Shown: positions 51,937 to 61,384 of the stretch, piece by piece | How positions within the stretch are numbered: the first letter of the stretch is position 1 | How the letters are laid out: each line of letters begins with the position of its first letter | From: Sphingomonas sp. Leaf343 | Lineage (GTDB): Bacteria > Pseudomonadota > Alphaproteobacteria > Sphingomonadales > Sphingomonadaceae | Length of the DNA stretch: 64,000 nt | Assembly: GCF_001423765.1 (NCBI RefSeq) | Contig: NZ_LMPG01000010.1 | Location: 187,220 to 251,219, forward strand | Direction: 5' to 3' | Notes under the pieces: generated by a model | What the model saw: only the letters and a program-made list of their open reading frames with translations | Database searches by the model: none | Told to the model about the DNA's origin: nothing | Translations under genes and position numbers: made by a program

Positions 51937-53280
51937 TCATGAGTGGCTCCCCCGGATCGCCCACATCTCCAGGTCGAGATCGGGTATCTCGCCCGCGACG
52001 TGCAGCGCGACCGCGCCAGAAGTCGCGACCGATTGCCATTGCTCGTGCCGCGTGTTGATCGCGAAATAGACGGTGTTCGCGCGGAAAGGGATCTGGCGCG
52101 GCTCGGCCGGCATCGGATGGATGTCCGCACCCGGCAACTGGCGCATCACCAGATCGCGGATATGCTCGACCGACCCCAGCTTGGCCCGTCGCGGCAGGTT
52201 CGCGCGCAGCGTCTCGGTATCCACCGCACCGCGTGCCGCGAGAATGAAGCTCGCCCCGGAAAACAGCGACCGATCGGTGATTTGTCCGACGCGGATGCCA
52301 TATTGGCGCAGCTCCAGGGGAATTGCGACCGCGCTCTGCTCGAACACCGCTGATAGCGAGCGGCGCAGGTCTCCCATCACCGCATCGAAACACACGCGCA
52401 GGTCGCGATGCTGGTACAGCGGCATGAAAATGGGCCGGTTGCCCGCCGCGGTCATCGTCGCGATCTCCGCCGCCAGCACGCACAGTGCACCATAGAAATC
52501 GGCCGGATGCACGCTGGGCAATGCCGCCAGATGCTTGACCATCGCCTCGCCGCGATTGACCGCGATCAGCATCATGAAATCGGTGATGTCGGCGACGCCC
52601 TTCGAACCCGGCGTCCCCAGCCGCCCGGCGATCGCCTCGCCACGCTGATGGAGCATGCCCTCCAGCTCCGACAGGAAGCCGCTGAGCGTCGGGCTCGCAC
52701 CGGTCGCCAGAACGGTGGGAATGAAGCCGTCGTCGAGCACGACCGAATCATCGGACCGTCGCTCCACGATGCGCGCGATCGGGATCGTCGCATACCCGCC
52801 TAGCCCCTCGCCCTCATGCCGAAGCGTCAGTTGCAGGCGACCGACGTTCAGCGGCACCCGCGTCGGCGCGCCATAGACCGCATCGGCTGCCTCGAACTCC
52901 TCCGCCAGGAATCGCGTCTCGGCGCGGGCGGACGGATCGAGCGCGACATCGGCCGTGCCGGGTCGCGACAGGGGCAGGCACAGATGGACGTTGGTGTCGC
53001 GCAGGTCGCGCGCCACCTCCAGCGGCATCGGTGCCGCGGCCCCGTCCGGCACGTGGAACGGCGTACCGTCGTCGAACACGCCCGTCGCGCGGGATAGCGC
53101 GATCTTGCCCGTCTTGAGCAGCCCGTCGTCGATGCGCAGCAACCCCAGCCCCCACGCGTGCGAAACCAACGGCGCGACCCGCGCCTCCAGTTGAGCGGAG
53201 GTAAAGCGTTCGAATTGCTGGAAGTGCTGCGGACGCAGGAACATACCCTCCGACCAGACCGGCTTGTTCTCCCAACTCAC
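51937..53280 (-). CDS. tssK: Type VI secretion system baseplate subunit TssK
   Basis: 447 aa from a GTG at 53280 preceded by GGTGGTGGA. The start VSWENKPVWSEGMFLRPQHF is typical of TssK, which links the baseplate to the membrane complex. LLIAVNRGEAMVKHLAAL and PIFMPLYQHRDLRVCFDAV are in the middle; the C-terminal head has YFAINTRHEQWQSV. A second GTG at 53295 would add five residues. It sits between fha and tssL. Confidence 0.96.
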   Translation of the reverse strand: MSWENKPVWSEGMFLRPQHFQQFERFTSAQLEARVAPLVSHAWGLGLLRIDDGLLKTGKIALSRATGVFDDGTPFHVPDGAAAPMPLEVARDLRDTNVHLCLPLSRPGTADVALDPSARAETRFLAEEFEAADAVYGAPTRVPLNVGRLQLTLRHEGEGLGGYATIPIARIVERRSDDSVVLDDGFIPTVLATGASPTLSGFLSELEGMLHQRGEAIAGRLGTPGSKGVADITDFMMLIAVNRGEAMVKHLAALPSVHPADFYGALCVLAAEIATMTAAGNRPIFMPLYQHRDLRVCFDAVMGDLRRSLSAVFEQSAVAIPLELRQYGIRVGQITDRSLFSGASFILAARGAVDTETLRANLPRRAKLGSVEHIRDLVMRQLPGADIHPMPAEPRQIPFRANTVYFAINTRHEQWQSVATSGAVALHVAGEIPDLDLEMWAIRGSHS

Positions 53281-53316
53281 TCCACCACCCCCCACAGGTT
53301 TTCGCGTCGTCGTATC

Positions 53317-55317
53317 CTACGCTGCGCCGTTCAGGAACGCCTCGTATCCCTCCCGAAACGCAACACTCATGATGCTGTTAACATTGGATGTCGCATCTTT
53401 GCGCAACGCGTCGAACACCGCCTGATACACCGTCCACGGATTAACGCCACGGCCGATCCTCAGTCCCTTCTTCTCACCCGCCGCCTTTTCCATAACGCGC
53501 TGGATCTCATCCGGGGAAAGTCGTTCGAAAACAGCGCGCAAGGCATGCTGAACACCTGCCAGCATCGCCAGTTGATGCTTCTTCACGTCTTCGAACGCCG
53601 ATCGCACCGACTCTTCGGCGCCCATGAACCCGGGCAACGGATCGCCGAGCAGCAATTTGGCGGAATCGATCGCCGGCAGATGCTTCAGCGGGTTGTTGCG
53701 ACCAAGGCCCAGTTGCGTCCGCTCCACGCGGAACTCGTTCTTGAACGCCGCGCGGTCCTGGATCAGGTCGGACAGGCCCAGCACCACCTGTTTATAAAGG
53801 ACGCCCAGCCGGTGCATCGCATCGGGCGTGGTGCGCAGATCGGCAGGATCGAGCCCGGCCCCCGCACAGAACGCCGCCCAACCCTCTCCGTCCGGCGCCG
53901 CTGCCGACGTTTGCGCCGAAGGTATGGCGGGTGGAGCCGCCGGGGACGGCAGGAAGGGATCGGTCGGCACCGGCGCGGCTGCCATCGCCGACGGTGGGGT
54001 CGAGCCGAAAGGGTCCGCTGTCTCCACCGGCGCCCCGGCCGGCGGCAACGCGAACGGATCGTTCGTCGGCTGGTTGGGCACCACGGCGTCGTCCGGCCGG
54101 CTCGCAAATGGCTCGACTTCAGGCCCGAAGCCGCTGAACGGATCGGCGGCCGCTCGTTCCGGTGTCGCAGGCGCGGTAGGTATGCCCGCGAATGGGTCGG
54201 CGGTTGCTTCAAGCCCCCCGAACCGATCGCTCGCCGTTCGCCCCGGCGTCGCTGGCGTGTTCGGCTCGCCTGCGAAGGGATCGCTCCCGGCGTCGAACGC
54301 GGCAAACGGATCGCCTGCGGCTCGCTCCGACGTTCCCGGCGCGGCGGACCTGCCCGCGAACGGATCGGCCTTCGCATCGAAGCCCGCAAACGGGTCGGCT
54401 TTCGCATCGAAGTCGGCGAACGGGTCACCGGCAACGGGACGCGCGAACGGATCCGGGGTGCGCCCGACACTTGGCGGCGGCACGGACGGCATTGCGAAGG
54501 GATCGGTCGACAACGCGGGTGCTGGCGCGAAGGCAGCCCCGCTCGATCGGGTATCGGCAGGATGCGAGGGCGACGGAGCCGCGAATGGGTCCGCGCCGGC
54601 GAAGGGATCGGCCTTCGTCGGCGCAAAAGCCTCCATCCCCGCAAACGGATCGGCCGCCCGCGCCGATCCGTTTGCGGGGGGCGCGGCCCAATCTTCCGGG
54701 ATCGCGAAATCGCTTGCCGCCGGGCTCGGCGCAGCGGCCAGCATCGGCCGGCTGAACGCATCGGACAGCGGACCACCCCACGGGTCCGCCGCTGCCACCG
54801 CTTGCGACGCCCGTGGCGGCGCGAGGAAATCGTGCATCGCGCTGCCCAGGAACTCATGCACCTCGGCATTCGCCCCGCCCGTTCCCCACGGGTCTGCGCC
54901 GGCATTGTCGAACCAGCTGTCCGGCTGGCTGAACGCGGGGGGCGGCGGTGGCGCGGCAGTCGCGACCTGCTGCTGCAGATTGGCGGCCAGACCCGCCGCC
55001 TCTGTCGTGATCTCGATGGCGTAATCGCCCAGCAGCAACCGGTCGCTGACCCGGACGGCGACCGGCATCTGCGGCGCGATCCGCTGGCCCGGACGGTTCA
55101 GGCTGACGCCGTTGGTGCTGGTATCGACCACGAACAGGTCGAGCCCGATCACCGAGATCGTACAGTGCGCGCGCGAGATATGGCCCGACTGGTCCGGCAG
55201 CATCCAGTCGCACTTCTGCGCGTCGCGGCCGATGCGGATTTCACCGCTGTCGATCTGGCGTCGGTCGATGAAGGTGCCGGGCGGGTCCGCCTGGCGGGAG
55301 AGCAGCAAGGTCCACAT
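53317..55317 (-). CDS. tagH: T6SS-associated FHA domain protein (TagH/Fha) with DPF repeats
   Basis: 666 aa. The N-terminal FHA domain has IRIGRDAQKCDWMLPDQSG, HISRAHCTISVI and TSTNGVSLN, the phosphothreonine-binding residues. Residues about 220-455 are low-complexity with about 15 DPF motifs (mostly ADPFAG or DPFA) plus two variants. The C-terminal 190 residues form the TagH domain. FHA proteins in T6SS relay threonine phosphorylation and bind TssL or core proteins. No ppkA/pppA is in the window. It is 26 bp after the DUF6931 gene. Confidence 0.93.
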   Translation of the reverse strand: MWTLLLSRQADPPGTFIDRRQIDSGEIRIGRDAQKCDWMLPDQSGHISRAHCTISVIGLDLFVVDTSTNGVSLNRPGQRIAPQMPVAVRVSDRLLLGDYAIEITTEAAGLAANLQQQVATAAPPPPPAFSQPDSWFDNAGADPWGTGGANAEVHEFLGSAMHDFLAPPRASQAVAAADPWGGPLSDAFSRPMLAAAPSPAASDFAIPEDWAAPPANGSARAADPFAGMEAFAPTKADPFAGADPFAAPSPSHPADTRSSGAAFAPAPALSTDPFAMPSVPPPSVGRTPDPFARPVAGDPFADFDAKADPFAGFDAKADPFAGRSAAPGTSERAAGDPFAAFDAGSDPFAGEPNTPATPGRTASDRFGGLEATADPFAGIPTAPATPERAAADPFSGFGPEVEPFASRPDDAVVPNQPTNDPFALPPAGAPVETADPFGSTPPSAMAAAPVPTDPFLPSPAAPPAIPSAQTSAAAPDGEGWAAFCAGAGLDPADLRTTPDAMHRLGVLYKQVVLGLSDLIQDRAAFKNEFRVERTQLGLGRNNPLKHLPAIDSAKLLLGDPLPGFMGAEESVRSAFEDVKKHQLAMLAGVQHALRAVFERLSPDEIQRVMEKAAGEKKGLRIGRGVNPWTVYQAVFDALRKDATSNVNSIMSVAFREGYEAFLNGAA

Positions 55318-55343
55318 GAGGTCGTGCGGTTCGTCCCGTATCG

Positions 55344-55958
55344 TCAGCCGCCGGCCAGCCGGTCGAGCACCGCCGCCTGCGCCTTGCGCCCGACATCGCC
55401 GTGCATCAGCGCGACGCCGATGGCAACCAGATCGGCGAAGGCCAAGCGTCCGCGCAACGCCGGATCGTGAACCGTGAACAGCATCGCGGTGCGCGTCGCG
55501 ATCCCCGTCAGGTGCGCCGCCGGCGGCACCGGCTGCAATCCCCGCGGCGCGATCGACGGCCCCGACCAGTGCGCCGCCATCGCCGCCCAGCGCGCGGGGG
55601 CCGAGACCGCGCAGAACTCCGCCGCGGTGAAGGCGCGCTCCGCCGCCTCGTCCGACGTCGTCTGCACCCACGTCTCGGCCGTTTCCAGCGCGACCCGCTC
55701 GGCCGCGCGCTCGCCGATTCCGGGGATCAGCCGAACCGCGAGGCACGCCCACCACACCGATTGCCGACGCGGCAGCATCAGCGCCAGCGCCGCCGCCGCA
55801 TCCGCCTGATCCGGCATCGCCATCAGCGTCGTCAGCAACGCTTCCGGCCCGGTCGTCGTCGCCAGCGCTTCCAGCCCGGCCGCGGACAGCCCGCCATGCT
55901 CCTGCAACTCCAGTCGCTGGAACCGGAGAGGAACGACGGTCGGGGCAGGCGCGGGCAC
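55344..55958 (-). CDS. DUF6931-like T6SS-associated protein
   Basis: 204 aa from a GTG at 55958, 17 bp after the vgrG stop. It is soluble and helical, with LPRRQSVWWACLAVRLIPG, ALETAETWVQTTSDEAAERA, APARWAAMAAHWSGPSIAP and a C-terminal ATRTAMLF segment. These fit a family found in T6SS clusters of alpha- and other proteobacteria, between vgrG/hcp and fha genes. Its biochemical role is unknown; a chaperone or adaptor for VgrG or Fha is possible. Confidence 0.7.
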   Translation of the reverse strand: MPAPAPTVVPLRFQRLELQEHGGLSAAGLEALATTTGPEALLTTLMAMPDQADAAAALALMLPRRQSVWWACLAVRLIPGIGERAAERVALETAETWVQTTSDEAAERAFTAAEFCAVSAPARWAAMAAHWSGPSIAPRGLQPVPPAAHLTGIATRTAMLFTVHDPALRGRLAFADLVAIGVALMHGDVGRKAQAAVLDRLAGG

Positions 55959-55975
55959 GCTGTCTCGATCGCCCG

Positions 55976-57904
55976 TCAATTTATCATCACCACGCCGCCC
56001 TTCAGGACCAGCATGCCATCGGCCTTCACCTGAGTCATCGGCGCCTTGTATTCGGCCATCGCTCCGGCGGAGACGTTCAGCGTCGCCTCCGCCTTGATCG
56101 TGATCTTCAGCGCCTTGATCTCGATCCCGGTCGGGGTCAGCTTGATGCTGCTGGTGCCGACCTTGATCTCCACCTCCTGCATCGACTCGTGCAGGCTCTT
56201 CTGCGTGACCTTGACCGTCTGGGTCTTCTGGACCGTGGTCTGCTGCGTCCCGGTGACGTCGATCTTGCTGTTGTTCTCGATCTTCGTGGTCTGGTCGTTC
56301 CTGATCGTCTCGGTCTGGTCGCGCTCGACGGTCAGGATCTGGTCGCGCTTGACGGTGCCGGTCTCGTCGTTGTCGACCACGCGCCGATAGTCGCGGCCGG
56401 TGTACATATACACCTCCTCCGCGCCCGGCTTGTCCTCGAACATCAATTCCTGCGTGACGCCGCCGTTCTTGTCGGTGACGGATCGCCAGCCAGTCTGCGT
56501 CGCCTTGCTCTGCGGATCGAACGGATATCTGGCGGACGGCGTGTAGAGCGTGCCGGACACGAACGGCATGTCCGGATCGCCGTACAGGAAATCGATCACG
56601 ACCCGCGCGCCGATCCGCGGGAAGAACTGTGCGCCGTGGGTGCCGCTCGCCCAGGCCTGCTGCACAGGCAACCAGACGATCTCCGGCAACGGCTTCGTCG
56701 CTGACGAGTAATCGCGCGCATGCGTCACCGCGACGGGGATGCGGTTGAGGTCGTCGACCACCGCCTCGCCCTCCGCGGAACCCTTCTTCGCGACCACGCC
56801 TAGCACCGGCCCGGCGGCGCGGCGGCGGCCATGCGGCACCGGCGGCCGGAATGGCTTGCTCGCGTCCATCGCGGTGAAGCTGTTGGTATAGCTCGGCTCG
56901 CCCCCGCCGAGCATCCACGGATCGAACACGCTGTGGCTGACCGACGTCAGCACGATTCGCGACGGCAGCGTCCCGTCGGCCCAGTCGGGTTCTATCCGGC
57001 CGCCCGCGAAGAACATGTGATCCCGCCCCTGCCCGACGATCGTCTCCGCGCCCTGCGCATAGCCTTCGCCGTGACGGCCGCCGCGCCCGCTGACGTCGCC
57101 ATTGGCCGCCGCCTCGCCGATCAGATCCTCATAGCCGTGCGCGTAAACGCGTCCCCAGTCGCCCGGGGCGCTGGCCGAGTGCAAGAACGGCGTATCGACC
57201 TTGCGCGCGTCGATCCCGTGAAAGACGTGCTTCGATGGACGCGCGCGGTGCGTGTGCGACAGCGACGTGATCTTGCTGTCCGAAAATCCCGGCTGGAACG
57301 CCATCTCGGTGCCGCCCACGACGTCGGCATAGGCGCTCGCCGCGTTGCCGAGGTGCATCTTGTGATGGAAAGTGCCCGCGGATTCCGCGTAGGTGAAATA
57401 ATAAAAGATGCCGTCCTGCGCGAGCAGCCGCGCGAGAAAGTCGAACTCCGTCTCGTCGTAGCGGACGGCATAGGTCTGCTTGGCCGGCGCGGGGTTCAGG
57501 CTGATATCGGTGACAAGTCCGGGGACATCGGCGACCAGCGCCTCGAAGATCTCCTGCGCCGTCTTGTCCTGGATGAAATGCGTCGCGCGTGCATAGGCGG
57601 TCGCGAAATAGGCCGGACGGATGCGGAGGTGGACGCGGAACCCCGATGTGTCCCCGACCGCGATATCCGTCTCGTAGATGCGCCCGGCGAAGACCCGCTC
57701 GGTGCCATCCTTGGTCGTCACGTCCCACTTGGCGAGCTTGCCGATCCACGCGGACACGTCGCCCGGAGGCGTCGGCGAGATCAGTTCCAGCCGGTAGTCG
57801 AACGGTTCGGACAGCGCCTCCCGCCCCTCGAATCGCAACAATGCGAAGGCGTCGACATCGACACCCGCGAGCGCGCGCAGGTGGAGCAGGTGACCGGACG
57901 ACAT
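55976..57904 (-). CDS. vgrG: Type VI secretion system spike protein VgrG (TssI)
   Basis: 642 aa. The gp27-like N-terminal part has LISPTPPGDVSAWIGK and RYDETEFDFLARLLAQDGI near residue 150. The gp5-like OB region has ARVVIDFLYGDPDMPFVSG near residue 430. The C-terminal beta-helix needle has repeating short units (DQTETI, DQTTKI, QTVKVT). The protein ends soon after the needle (VLKGGVVMIN), so no fused effector domain is seen. It forms the tip of the Hcp tube. It lies 55 bp after hcp. Confidence 0.96.
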   Translation of the reverse strand: MSSGHLLHLRALAGVDVDAFALLRFEGREALSEPFDYRLELISPTPPGDVSAWIGKLAKWDVTTKDGTERVFAGRIYETDIAVGDTSGFRVHLRIRPAYFATAYARATHFIQDKTAQEIFEALVADVPGLVTDISLNPAPAKQTYAVRYDETEFDFLARLLAQDGIFYYFTYAESAGTFHHKMHLGNAASAYADVVGGTEMAFQPGFSDSKITSLSHTHRARPSKHVFHGIDARKVDTPFLHSASAPGDWGRVYAHGYEDLIGEAAANGDVSGRGGRHGEGYAQGAETIVGQGRDHMFFAGGRIEPDWADGTLPSRIVLTSVSHSVFDPWMLGGGEPSYTNSFTAMDASKPFRPPVPHGRRRAAGPVLGVVAKKGSAEGEAVVDDLNRIPVAVTHARDYSSATKPLPEIVWLPVQQAWASGTHGAQFFPRIGARVVIDFLYGDPDMPFVSGTLYTPSARYPFDPQSKATQTGWRSVTDKNGGVTQELMFEDKPGAEEVYMYTGRDYRRVVDNDETGTVKRDQILTVERDQTETIRNDQTTKIENNSKIDVTGTQQTTVQKTQTVKVTQKSLHESMQEVEIKVGTSSIKLTPTGIEIKALKITIKAEATLNVSAGAMAEYKAPMTQVKADGMLVLKGGVVMIN

Positions 57905-57959
57905 GCCGCTTCTCCAGGCCGGACGGACCGCCGCAAACCGGCGATCCGTCCGTCGGGGT

Positions 57960-58433
57960 TCAGGCGTTCACTTCTTCGGTGGCCAGATCGTAGATCAGGT
58001 GCGTCGGGGTCAGCGTGTGCTCGGTGTCACGGCCGCTGAACGCCTGGTCGAACTTGGCGATGTTGAGCGAGAGCGACTCGCTCGGCCAGTCGCCGCCCGA
58101 GCTGACCGAAAAGCCGGAAATGATGATCTTCTCCATGGCGATGTCCAGATAGGACGTGGTTTCGCCCTTCGACGTCGCGACGAAGCTGAACTTGCCCTTG
58201 GCGATCACGTCGCCCTTCAGCAGGGCCTTGAACAGCAGCTCCGACGACTTGTCGAGCGTCTTGGAGATGGTGATCTCCGACACCGACGCGGTGCTCGTGC
58301 TGCGATCGCCGCCGCGCGCGCTGCCGACGCCTAGGCCCGCGCCCCACTGGAAGCTGGCGACCTCGATGATGTCCTTGTACTTGCCGTTGGTGGTGCTGCC
58401 CTTGATTCCGTCGAGTTCGAGATAGATCGGCAT
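57960..58433 (-). CDS. hcp: Type VI secretion system tube protein Hcp (TssD)
   Basis: 157 aa, starting MPIYLELDGIKGSTTNGKYK and containing IEVASFQWGAGLGVG, SEITISKTLDKSSELLFKAL and FSVSSGGDWPSESLSL. Hcp rings stack into the inner tube and are secreted. A strong AAGGAGG lies just before the ATG at 58433, fitting a highly made protein. A GC-rich hairpin-prone stretch lies at 58462-58482, upstream of that site. It lies between clpV and vgrG. Confidence 0.97.
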   Translation of the reverse strand: MPIYLELDGIKGSTTNGKYKDIIEVASFQWGAGLGVGSARGGDRSTSTASVSEITISKTLDKSSELLFKALLKGDVIAKGKFSFVATSKGETTSYLDIAMEKIIISGFSVSSGGDWPSESLSLNIAKFDQAFSGRDTEHTLTPTHLIYDLATEEVNA

Positions 58434-58512
58434 TGGATCCTCCTTCGTTTGATATTGCCGGTCGGCGACATGCCGCCGGTCTTTTCACGCACAACGTCTC
58501 GCGCTCACCCGG

Positions 58513-61179
58513 TCAGGTGAGCTCGATCACATAATCCTGTTCGCCGACGGCGCCGGCGCTCGCGCCGATGTGGATCGCGTTGACCTCGCCTCCATCGGCC
58601 CTGAGCGTCAGGACGCGGTCGGCGAGATCGGCGAGCAATCCCCGCTTCAGGATATTCTCGATATTGCGGGCGCCGCTCTCCACCTCGGTGCAGCGCGCCA
58701 CGACCTTGTCGAGGAACGCGTCGTCCCAGTCGAACGTGGCACCGTAATTGGCGACCACCCGCTTGCGGATCCGCTCCAGACTGATGACCACGATCTCGCG
58801 CAGGATGTTCGGCTGCAACGGAAAATAAGGAACCACCGTCGTCCGGCCCAGAAACGCCAGCTTGAAATACTCGGTCAGGTCGGGGCGCAGTTCCGCCGCC
58901 AGCGCCTCCGGCTCCGGCATCGTCTCGGCGTTGCGGCACAGCCGCTCGATCGTCTCTGTGCCCAGATTGGACGTCATGATGATGAGCGTGTTCTTGAAAT
59001 CGATGTCGCGGCCCTGTCCGTCGCGCAGCATGCCCTTGTCGAACACCTGATAGAAGATGTCCTGAACGCCCGGATGCGCCTTTTCCATCTCGTCCAGCAG
59101 GATGACCGAATAGGGTTTGCGCCGCACCGCCTCGGTCAGCACGCCACCCTCTCCGTACCCGACATAGCCGGGCGCGGCCCCGACCAGGGTGGAGACCTTA
59201 TGCTCCTCCTTGAACTCGGTCATGTTGATCGTCGTGACGTTCTGCTCGCCGCCGTAGAGCAACTCGGCCAGTGCCAGCGCCGTTTCGGTCTTGCCGACGC
59301 CGGACGTGCCGCAGAACAGGAACACGCCCAACGGCTTGCGCGGATCGGCAAGGCCGGCGCGCGCCGTCTTCACCGTCTGGCCGATGATCTCCAGCGCGTA
59401 ATCCTGCCCCTTGATGCGCTTCTTCAACTGCGCGGGCACGGTCAGCAACGACTTGATCTCGTCGGCGACCATGTTGCCGACCGGGATCCCGGTCCAGCCG
59501 GCCAACACCTCGGCCACGACGGCCCGGTCGACCACGTCGTACACCATCGGCACCTTGCCCTGAACCTCCAGCACCTTCGCCTGCGCGTCGCGCAGCGCCT
59601 GGATCTTCTCGGCATAATCGGGTGCATCGGCGACCAAGCCGTCGATCGCGACCCGCGCGTCGCCGACCGCCTTCACCGCCTCGCGCTCGGCGGTCCAGCG
59701 GGCTGCCGTCTCGTCCCGCTCGATCTCCAGCGCCGCCTTCTTCTCGGCGCGCTCCGCCAGCTTGGCGGCGACATCGACGCCCGAACGCCCTTCGCGCTCC
59801 AGCATCGACACTTCGGACGCCAGCAGGCCCAGTTGCCGCTCCAGATCCTCGACCGCCGGTGGCGTTGCCGCCTGACTGATGCCGACGCGCGCGCAGGCCG
59901 TGTCGAGCAGCGAGATCGCCTTGTCCGGCAATTGCCGCCCGGTGATGTAGCGATGCGAAAGCCCAGAAGCGGCCTCCAGCGCCTCGCCGAGGATACGGAC
60001 GTTGTGGTGCTTCTCCAGAACCGGCACCAGCCCGCGCAACATCGCGACCGCCAGCGCCTCCGCCGGCTCCTCGACCTTCACCACTTGGAACCGGCGGGTC
60101 AGCGCCGGGTCCTTCTCGAAATACTTCTTGTACTCAGCCCAGGTGGTCGCCGCGATCGTCCGCATCTCGCCGCGCGCCAATGCCGGCTTCAACAGGTTCG
60201 CCGCGTCGTTCTGACCTTCCGCGCCGCCCGCACCGATCAGGGTGTGGGCTTCGTCGATGAAGACGATGATCGGCGTCTGCGAGGATTTCACCTCGTCGAT
60301 GACCGATTTCAGCCGGTTCTCGAACTCGCCCTTGATGCCCGCACCTGCCTGCAGCAGTCCGAGATCGAGCGACAGCAGCCTAACGTTCTTCAGCGAATCC
60401 GGCACGTCGCCCTGTACGATCCGCAGCGCGAAACCTTCGACGACCGCGGTCTTGCCCACGCCGGCCTCACCGGTCAGGATCGGATTGTTCTGGCGACGCC
60501 GCGTCAGGATATCGACGATCTGGCGGATTTCAGGGTCGCGGCCGAAGATCGGGTCGATCTTGCCGTCGCGCGCCTGCTGCGTCAGGTCGATCGTGTATTT
60601 GTTCAGCGCTTCCTGCCCACGCGCCACGCCGCCCGATGCCGCCGGTGCGCCGCCACCGGCATGACCGCCAGCCGCAGTCTGCGCCGCTTCGGCCTTGGCG
60701 GCTTCCTCCGACGACGCCGCGATCTGCACCATCGTGGTGCGCAGCGTTTCGGTCGGGATGCGTGCGAACTGGCCGCTCGCCTCCCGCGGGATCGCCGACA
60801 GCTCATCGGATGTCAGCAGGGCGAGCAGCAGATGCCCGGACCGGACGATCCCGACGCCATGCTCCAGCGACGCGATCAGCCACGCCTCGCGAATCAGGGT
60901 CACGATATTCGGGGCCAGCGCCGGTGCGCGACCATTGCCCGTCTTGAACCGGTCGATCTGGCGGTTGATGTCCTGCGTCAGACGCCCGGCATCGACTTCG
61001 AAGTGGCTCAGAATCACCGCGATATCCGACGTTTGCCGGTCGATCAGACGAAGCAGCCAATGCTCCACCTCGACATTGTAGTTGGTTCGCGACAGCGCGA
61101 GGCCGGCGGCACCTTCCAATGTCGTCCGGCAAACCTCATCGAGCTTGCCGACCAAGCTTTTCAGATTGACTTGAGCCAA
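58513..61179 (-). CDS. clpV: Type VI secretion system ATPase ClpV (TssH)
   Basis: 888 aa from a proposed TTG at 61179, with a G-rich site seven bases before it. It dismantles contracted TssB-TssC sheaths. The N-domain runs to about residue 160, then an Ala/Gly-rich linker. AAA1 has GEAGVGKTAVVEG near residue 240 and AAA2 has CGTSGVGKTETALALAE near 625, with FIDEAHTLIGAGG and ILLDEMEKAHPG as Walker B. An ATG at 61239 in the same frame would add a non-homologous leader. A promoter candidate lies 57 bp upstream. Confidence 0.95.
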   Translation of the reverse strand: MAQVNLKSLVGKLDEVCRTTLEGAAGLALSRTNYNVEVEHWLLRLIDRQTSDIAVILSHFEVDAGRLTQDINRQIDRFKTGNGRAPALAPNIVTLIREAWLIASLEHGVGIVRSGHLLLALLTSDELSAIPREASGQFARIPTETLRTTMVQIAASSEEAAKAEAAQTAAGGHAGGGAPAASGGVARGQEALNKYTIDLTQQARDGKIDPIFGRDPEIRQIVDILTRRRQNNPILTGEAGVGKTAVVEGFALRIVQGDVPDSLKNVRLLSLDLGLLQAGAGIKGEFENRLKSVIDEVKSSQTPIIVFIDEAHTLIGAGGAEGQNDAANLLKPALARGEMRTIAATTWAEYKKYFEKDPALTRRFQVVKVEEPAEALAVAMLRGLVPVLEKHHNVRILGEALEAASGLSHRYITGRQLPDKAISLLDTACARVGISQAATPPAVEDLERQLGLLASEVSMLEREGRSGVDVAAKLAERAEKKAALEIERDETAARWTAEREAVKAVGDARVAIDGLVADAPDYAEKIQALRDAQAKVLEVQGKVPMVYDVVDRAVVAEVLAGWTGIPVGNMVADEIKSLLTVPAQLKKRIKGQDYALEIIGQTVKTARAGLADPRKPLGVFLFCGTSGVGKTETALALAELLYGGEQNVTTINMTEFKEEHKVSTLVGAAPGYVGYGEGGVLTEAVRRKPYSVILLDEMEKAHPGVQDIFYQVFDKGMLRDGQGRDIDFKNTLIIMTSNLGTETIERLCRNAETMPEPEALAAELRPDLTEYFKLAFLGRTTVVPYFPLQPNILREIVVISLERIRKRVVANYGATFDWDDAFLDKVVARCTEVESGARNIENILKRGLLADLADRVLTLRADGGEVNAIHIGASAGAVGEQDYVIELT

Positions 61180-61235
61180 TGTAGTCCATCCCCCCCGGCA
61201 ACCTCGAGTCAGAGGCCGCGGCTTTTCCCACCAAA

Positions 61236-61264
61236 ACAATACGCTTCAGATTTCGAGGCCGCAA
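61236..61264 (-). promoter_or_regulatory. Candidate sigma70 promoter for clpV
   Basis: On the minus strand, TTGCGG (61264-61259) and TATTGT (61241-61236) are separated by 17 bp. The site is 57 bp upstream of the TTG start of clpV, in a 205-bp gap after tssG. A separate start for clpV-hcp-vgrG would be useful for high Hcp output. Confidence 0.5.
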
Positions 61265-61384
61265 GAAGACTCGCGCGTTAACCTTTGCGAATCTACCCCG
61301 ACCTTTTCCCTCTGGCCCCGCTCCGCTTGATCGACATTGCGGCAATACTCCAGAGGAATTGCGACGACAACAGCGATATTCCGA

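Noticed and set aside
53950..54660. DNA direct repeats in the FHA gene as a possible CRISPR-like array
   Set aside because: The repeats are short, degenerate and in frame, coding for DPF motifs; spacers are not uniform.
53158..55470. A 770-codon plus-strand frame opposite the FHA gene
   Set aside because: Its Arg/Gly-rich repeats mirror the DPF repeats of the real gene on the other strand.
58570..61281. A 903-codon open frame antisense to clpV
   Set aside because: It lies opposite a well-conserved ATPase, is Arg/Asp/His-rich, and has no recognisable domain. Long antisense frames are expected in GC-rich DNA.
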